Part shown: positions 62,345 to 64,000 of the stretch, in pieces
Numbering within the stretch: the stretch's first letter is position 1
How the letters are laid out: every line of letters starts with the position of its first letter
The notes under the pieces: model-generated
What the model saw: the letters and a program-made list of their open reading frames with translations, nothing else
What the model was told of the DNA's origin: nothing
Databases searched by the model: none
Source: Pseudarthrobacter sp. NIBRBAC000502772
Lineage (GTDB): Bacteria; Actinomycetota; Actinomycetes; Actinomycetales; Micrococcaceae
Length of the DNA: 64,000 nt
Reading direction: 5' to 3'
Assembly (NCBI RefSeq): GCF_006517235.1
Contig: NZ_CP041188.1
Location: forward strand, 3,534,001 to 3,598,000
Program-made: the position numbers and the translations under genes

Positions 62345-64000
62345 TTAGCGATCCAGGCCGAAGGTCTTCCGCCAGGCTTGCATAGAAACCAGCTCCGGAA
62401 GCGCCGAGCGGTACGCCTCCGCGAGTGAATCCCACGTCTTGTACAAGCGTGCGTGTTGGCTCCCCGCCCGGGCGAGCATAGTCCGCATTTTCCGTGGGTC
62501 GCGTTTGTACCAGGAGGCTGCGGTGCCCTCGGCGTTGGACACCACCACGGAATCGTAGTGAGCCAGACGGAACCAGCGATTGTCCACATGGGCAAGATGA
62601 TTTTGTGGCCTGGTCAGAGCCTCCGCAGATGGCCTGCTGACCAGCTGGCGCGCCACGGTCGTCAGGCCCCATTTGACCATGTCTTTCTTAGCGGGCATTC
62701 CCACTTGGGACATAGTGGAGGGTCCCCCGCCCAGTGAGGGTGCCGGGAAGTCGTCAAGATCCTCCCGCATCTCAGCATCCGAGTATTCGGACCGCATCCG
62801 CATGATCTCGGGCAATTTTGTAGCCAGTGACGGATGGAGATGCCCAGGCCCCTCGAACAAGTCCGCCATCGCCTTGAGACGGCTTTCTTCGGTGAAGTAC
62901 TGCATGGAGACCAGATGCTTTATGTCGGATTGGAGTGACTCACGGATAACCGCGCCACCTTTGGCGTACGGGCTGTGCAAGAGTGCCGTGATCAGCCGGT
63001 TACGACTATGGAAATATGCTTGCCAACCGACCAGATCATCCTTGTCAATCCACGAAATATGCCACAGCGCAGCCCCCGGCAGGGAAACCGTTCGAATGCC
63101 TGCTGCCCTGGCGCGGAGGCCATATTCTGAATCGTCCCATTTGAGAAACAGCGGAAGTGGCAGCCCTATCTTCTTGATGACCGATGTCGGGATCAGGCAC
63201 ATCCACCACCCGTTGTAGTCAACATCGAAACGGCGGTGCATCCAAGGTGTCTGACGAAGGTTAGACACACTGAAATCGTGTCGCATCTGCATTTCCTGGT
63301 GCGGCTGATCAGGCGAAATGCTGCGAGCGTCTATAATCTCGCCCATCGAATACAACGTGCTTCGGCTGTAGAGGTCGAACATGTGCCCGCCGACAATGGT
63401 CGGGGACTTGCAATGGCCTGCAAATGTCATCAGTCGTGCGATGCTCTCAGGCTCCAGGACAACGTCATCGTCCAGCAGCAGGACGTAGTCACTGCCGTTC
63501 TGGACGGCCTCGTACATCCCTCGTGCGAATCCGCCAGAACCGCCCAAATTAGCCTGATCGATGATGCGCAACTTCTCGCCGATCCTACTGGCCAATTCTT
63601 CGAAACCCGGTTGATCAGCGACCTTATTCGTTCCTTGGTCGACGATCAGTACCTCACGCGCCAGATCCAGAGTTTCGGGATGATCCGCAAGGATCCGGGC
63701 ATTTGCAAGGCAAAAGTCCGGTTTGTTCATCGTCGTAACCTGAATTGTCAAGCTCTGGGCGGGTCCGGCTGTTGCCGGCCCCTCCCACCGCGCGCGGTCC
63801 AAGACCAGATCCTGTTGACTTGAGGCCAGGTCAAACCAATACCAGCCGCCATCCCCGAATGGCTTCAGCGACAGCAGGAACTCGGTAGAAGATTCCCCTT
63901 CGACCCGGGCTCCGTCGACACGCTGAATAGTCCCCCGAGCATTGGACTTATAGACGGCGATGGTGCCATGGCCATGGGTCTCAACCACAAGCCGCACCTC
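62345..64000 (-). CDS. GlfT2-like galactofuranosyltransferase, 5' end outside window
   Basis: The frame is open at base 64000, so the N-terminus is missing; 551 codons before the stop are visible. An N-terminal beta-rich domain (YWFDLAS) is followed by a GT-A domain with LLLDDDVVLEP (metal-binding DDD), WMHRRFDVDYNGWWMC and FLKWDDSEYGLRA, the catalytic region typical of GlfT2. A C-terminal helical domain follows. GlfT2 in mycobacteria extends galactan with UDP-galactofuranose. Here it implies a galactofuranose-containing wall polymer. The full protein is usually about 640 residues, so about 90 residues are lost. Confidence 0.87.
   Translation of the reverse strand, partial: EVRLVVETHGHGTIAVYKSNARGTIQRVDGARVEGESSTEFLLSLKPFGDGGWYWFDLASSQQDLVLDRARWEGPATAGPAQSLTIQVTTMNKPDFCLANARILADHPETLDLAREVLIVDQGTNKVADQPGFEELASRIGEKLRIIDQANLGGSGGFARGMYEAVQNGSDYVLLLDDDVVLEPESIARLMTFAGHCKSPTIVGGHMFDLYSRSTLYSMGEIIDARSISPDQPHQEMQMRHDFSVSNLRQTPWMHRRFDVDYNGWWMCLIPTSVIKKIGLPLPLFLKWDDSEYGLRARAAGIRTVSLPGAALWHISWIDKDDLVGWQAYFHSRNRLITALLHSPYAKGGAVIRESLQSDIKHLVSMQYFTEESRLKAMADLFEGPGHLHPSLATKLPEIMRMRSEYSDAEMREDLDDFPAPSLGGGPSTMSQVGMPAKKDMVKWGLTTVARQLVSRPSAEALTRPQNHLAHVDNRWFRLAHYDSVVVSNAEGTAASWYKRDPRKMRTMLARAGSQHARLYKTWDSLAEAYRSALPELVSMQAWRKTFGLDR

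Overview
The window looks like a chromosome segment of a high-GC Gram-positive actinobacterium of the Micrococcaceae, most like Arthrobacter or Pseudarthrobacter. The signs are GC-rich codon use with many GTG and TTG starts, a fused E2/E1 2-oxoglutarate decarboxylase (kgd), a SigR-RsrA thiol-stress pair, a SAM-IV riboswitch, a 24-residue bL37-type ribosomal protein, an actinobacterial tmRNA tag and a tad pilus locus. This assignment is inference from gene content; no search was run. No insertion sequence, prophage, CRISPR array, rRNA or tRNA was seen.

Bases 1-13,700: the 3' part of an HrpA-type helicase faces a coupled operon of a sulfurtransferase, a zinc alcohol dehydrogenase and a HIT protein. 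That operon diverges from a cysteine desulfhydrase-like gene. Next come a metallo-beta-lactamase-fold protein, a Fur-family regulator (probable Zur), a zinc ABC transporter (znuA-znuC-znuB) with a near-perfect Fur-type palindrome upstream, and two coupled CNNM/CBS membrane proteins.

Bases 13,700-30,800: kgd, a degenerate SGNH protein, a DUF4097-PadR operon with a promoter enclosed by operator-like repeats, the tiny bL37 gene with a strong terminator, and sigR-rsrA diverging from doxX-aroA-rsgA-hisN. A SAM-IV riboswitch then precedes a class V PLP enzyme. A methyltransferase, a DtxR/MntR regulator with two FluC fluoride channels, DUF5997 and a 45-residue basic protein follow.

Bases 30,700-42,300, almost all on the minus strand: a trypsin-like S1C/HtrA protease, tmRNA, smpB, an M23 coiled-coil hydrolase, ftsX, ftsE and prfB. 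This joins trans-translation to the divisome. A compact tad pilus operon follows (cpaF/tadA, tadB, tadC, a small membrane protein, two tadE-like genes, a tadG-like gene).

Bases 42,500-64,000: a cell-surface glycan region. It holds a secreted GH25 lysozyme with about ten LGFP repeats, dTDP-rhamnose synthesis (rmlA, rmlB, an rmlC-rmlD fusion), four GT2 glycosyltransferases, a DUF2304 protein, a probable GT-B enzyme, a flippase, three large multi-pass GT-C-like proteins (DUF6541 and two DUF2142), a GtrA protein, and a GlfT2-like galactofuranosyltransferase cut by the window end. The set suggests a rhamnose- and galactofuranose-containing wall polysaccharide. The strongest candidate for something undescribed is a PstS-like lipoprotein with an altered ligand loop, translationally coupled to a DUF2142 membrane protein inside this locus and with no ABC permease nearby.
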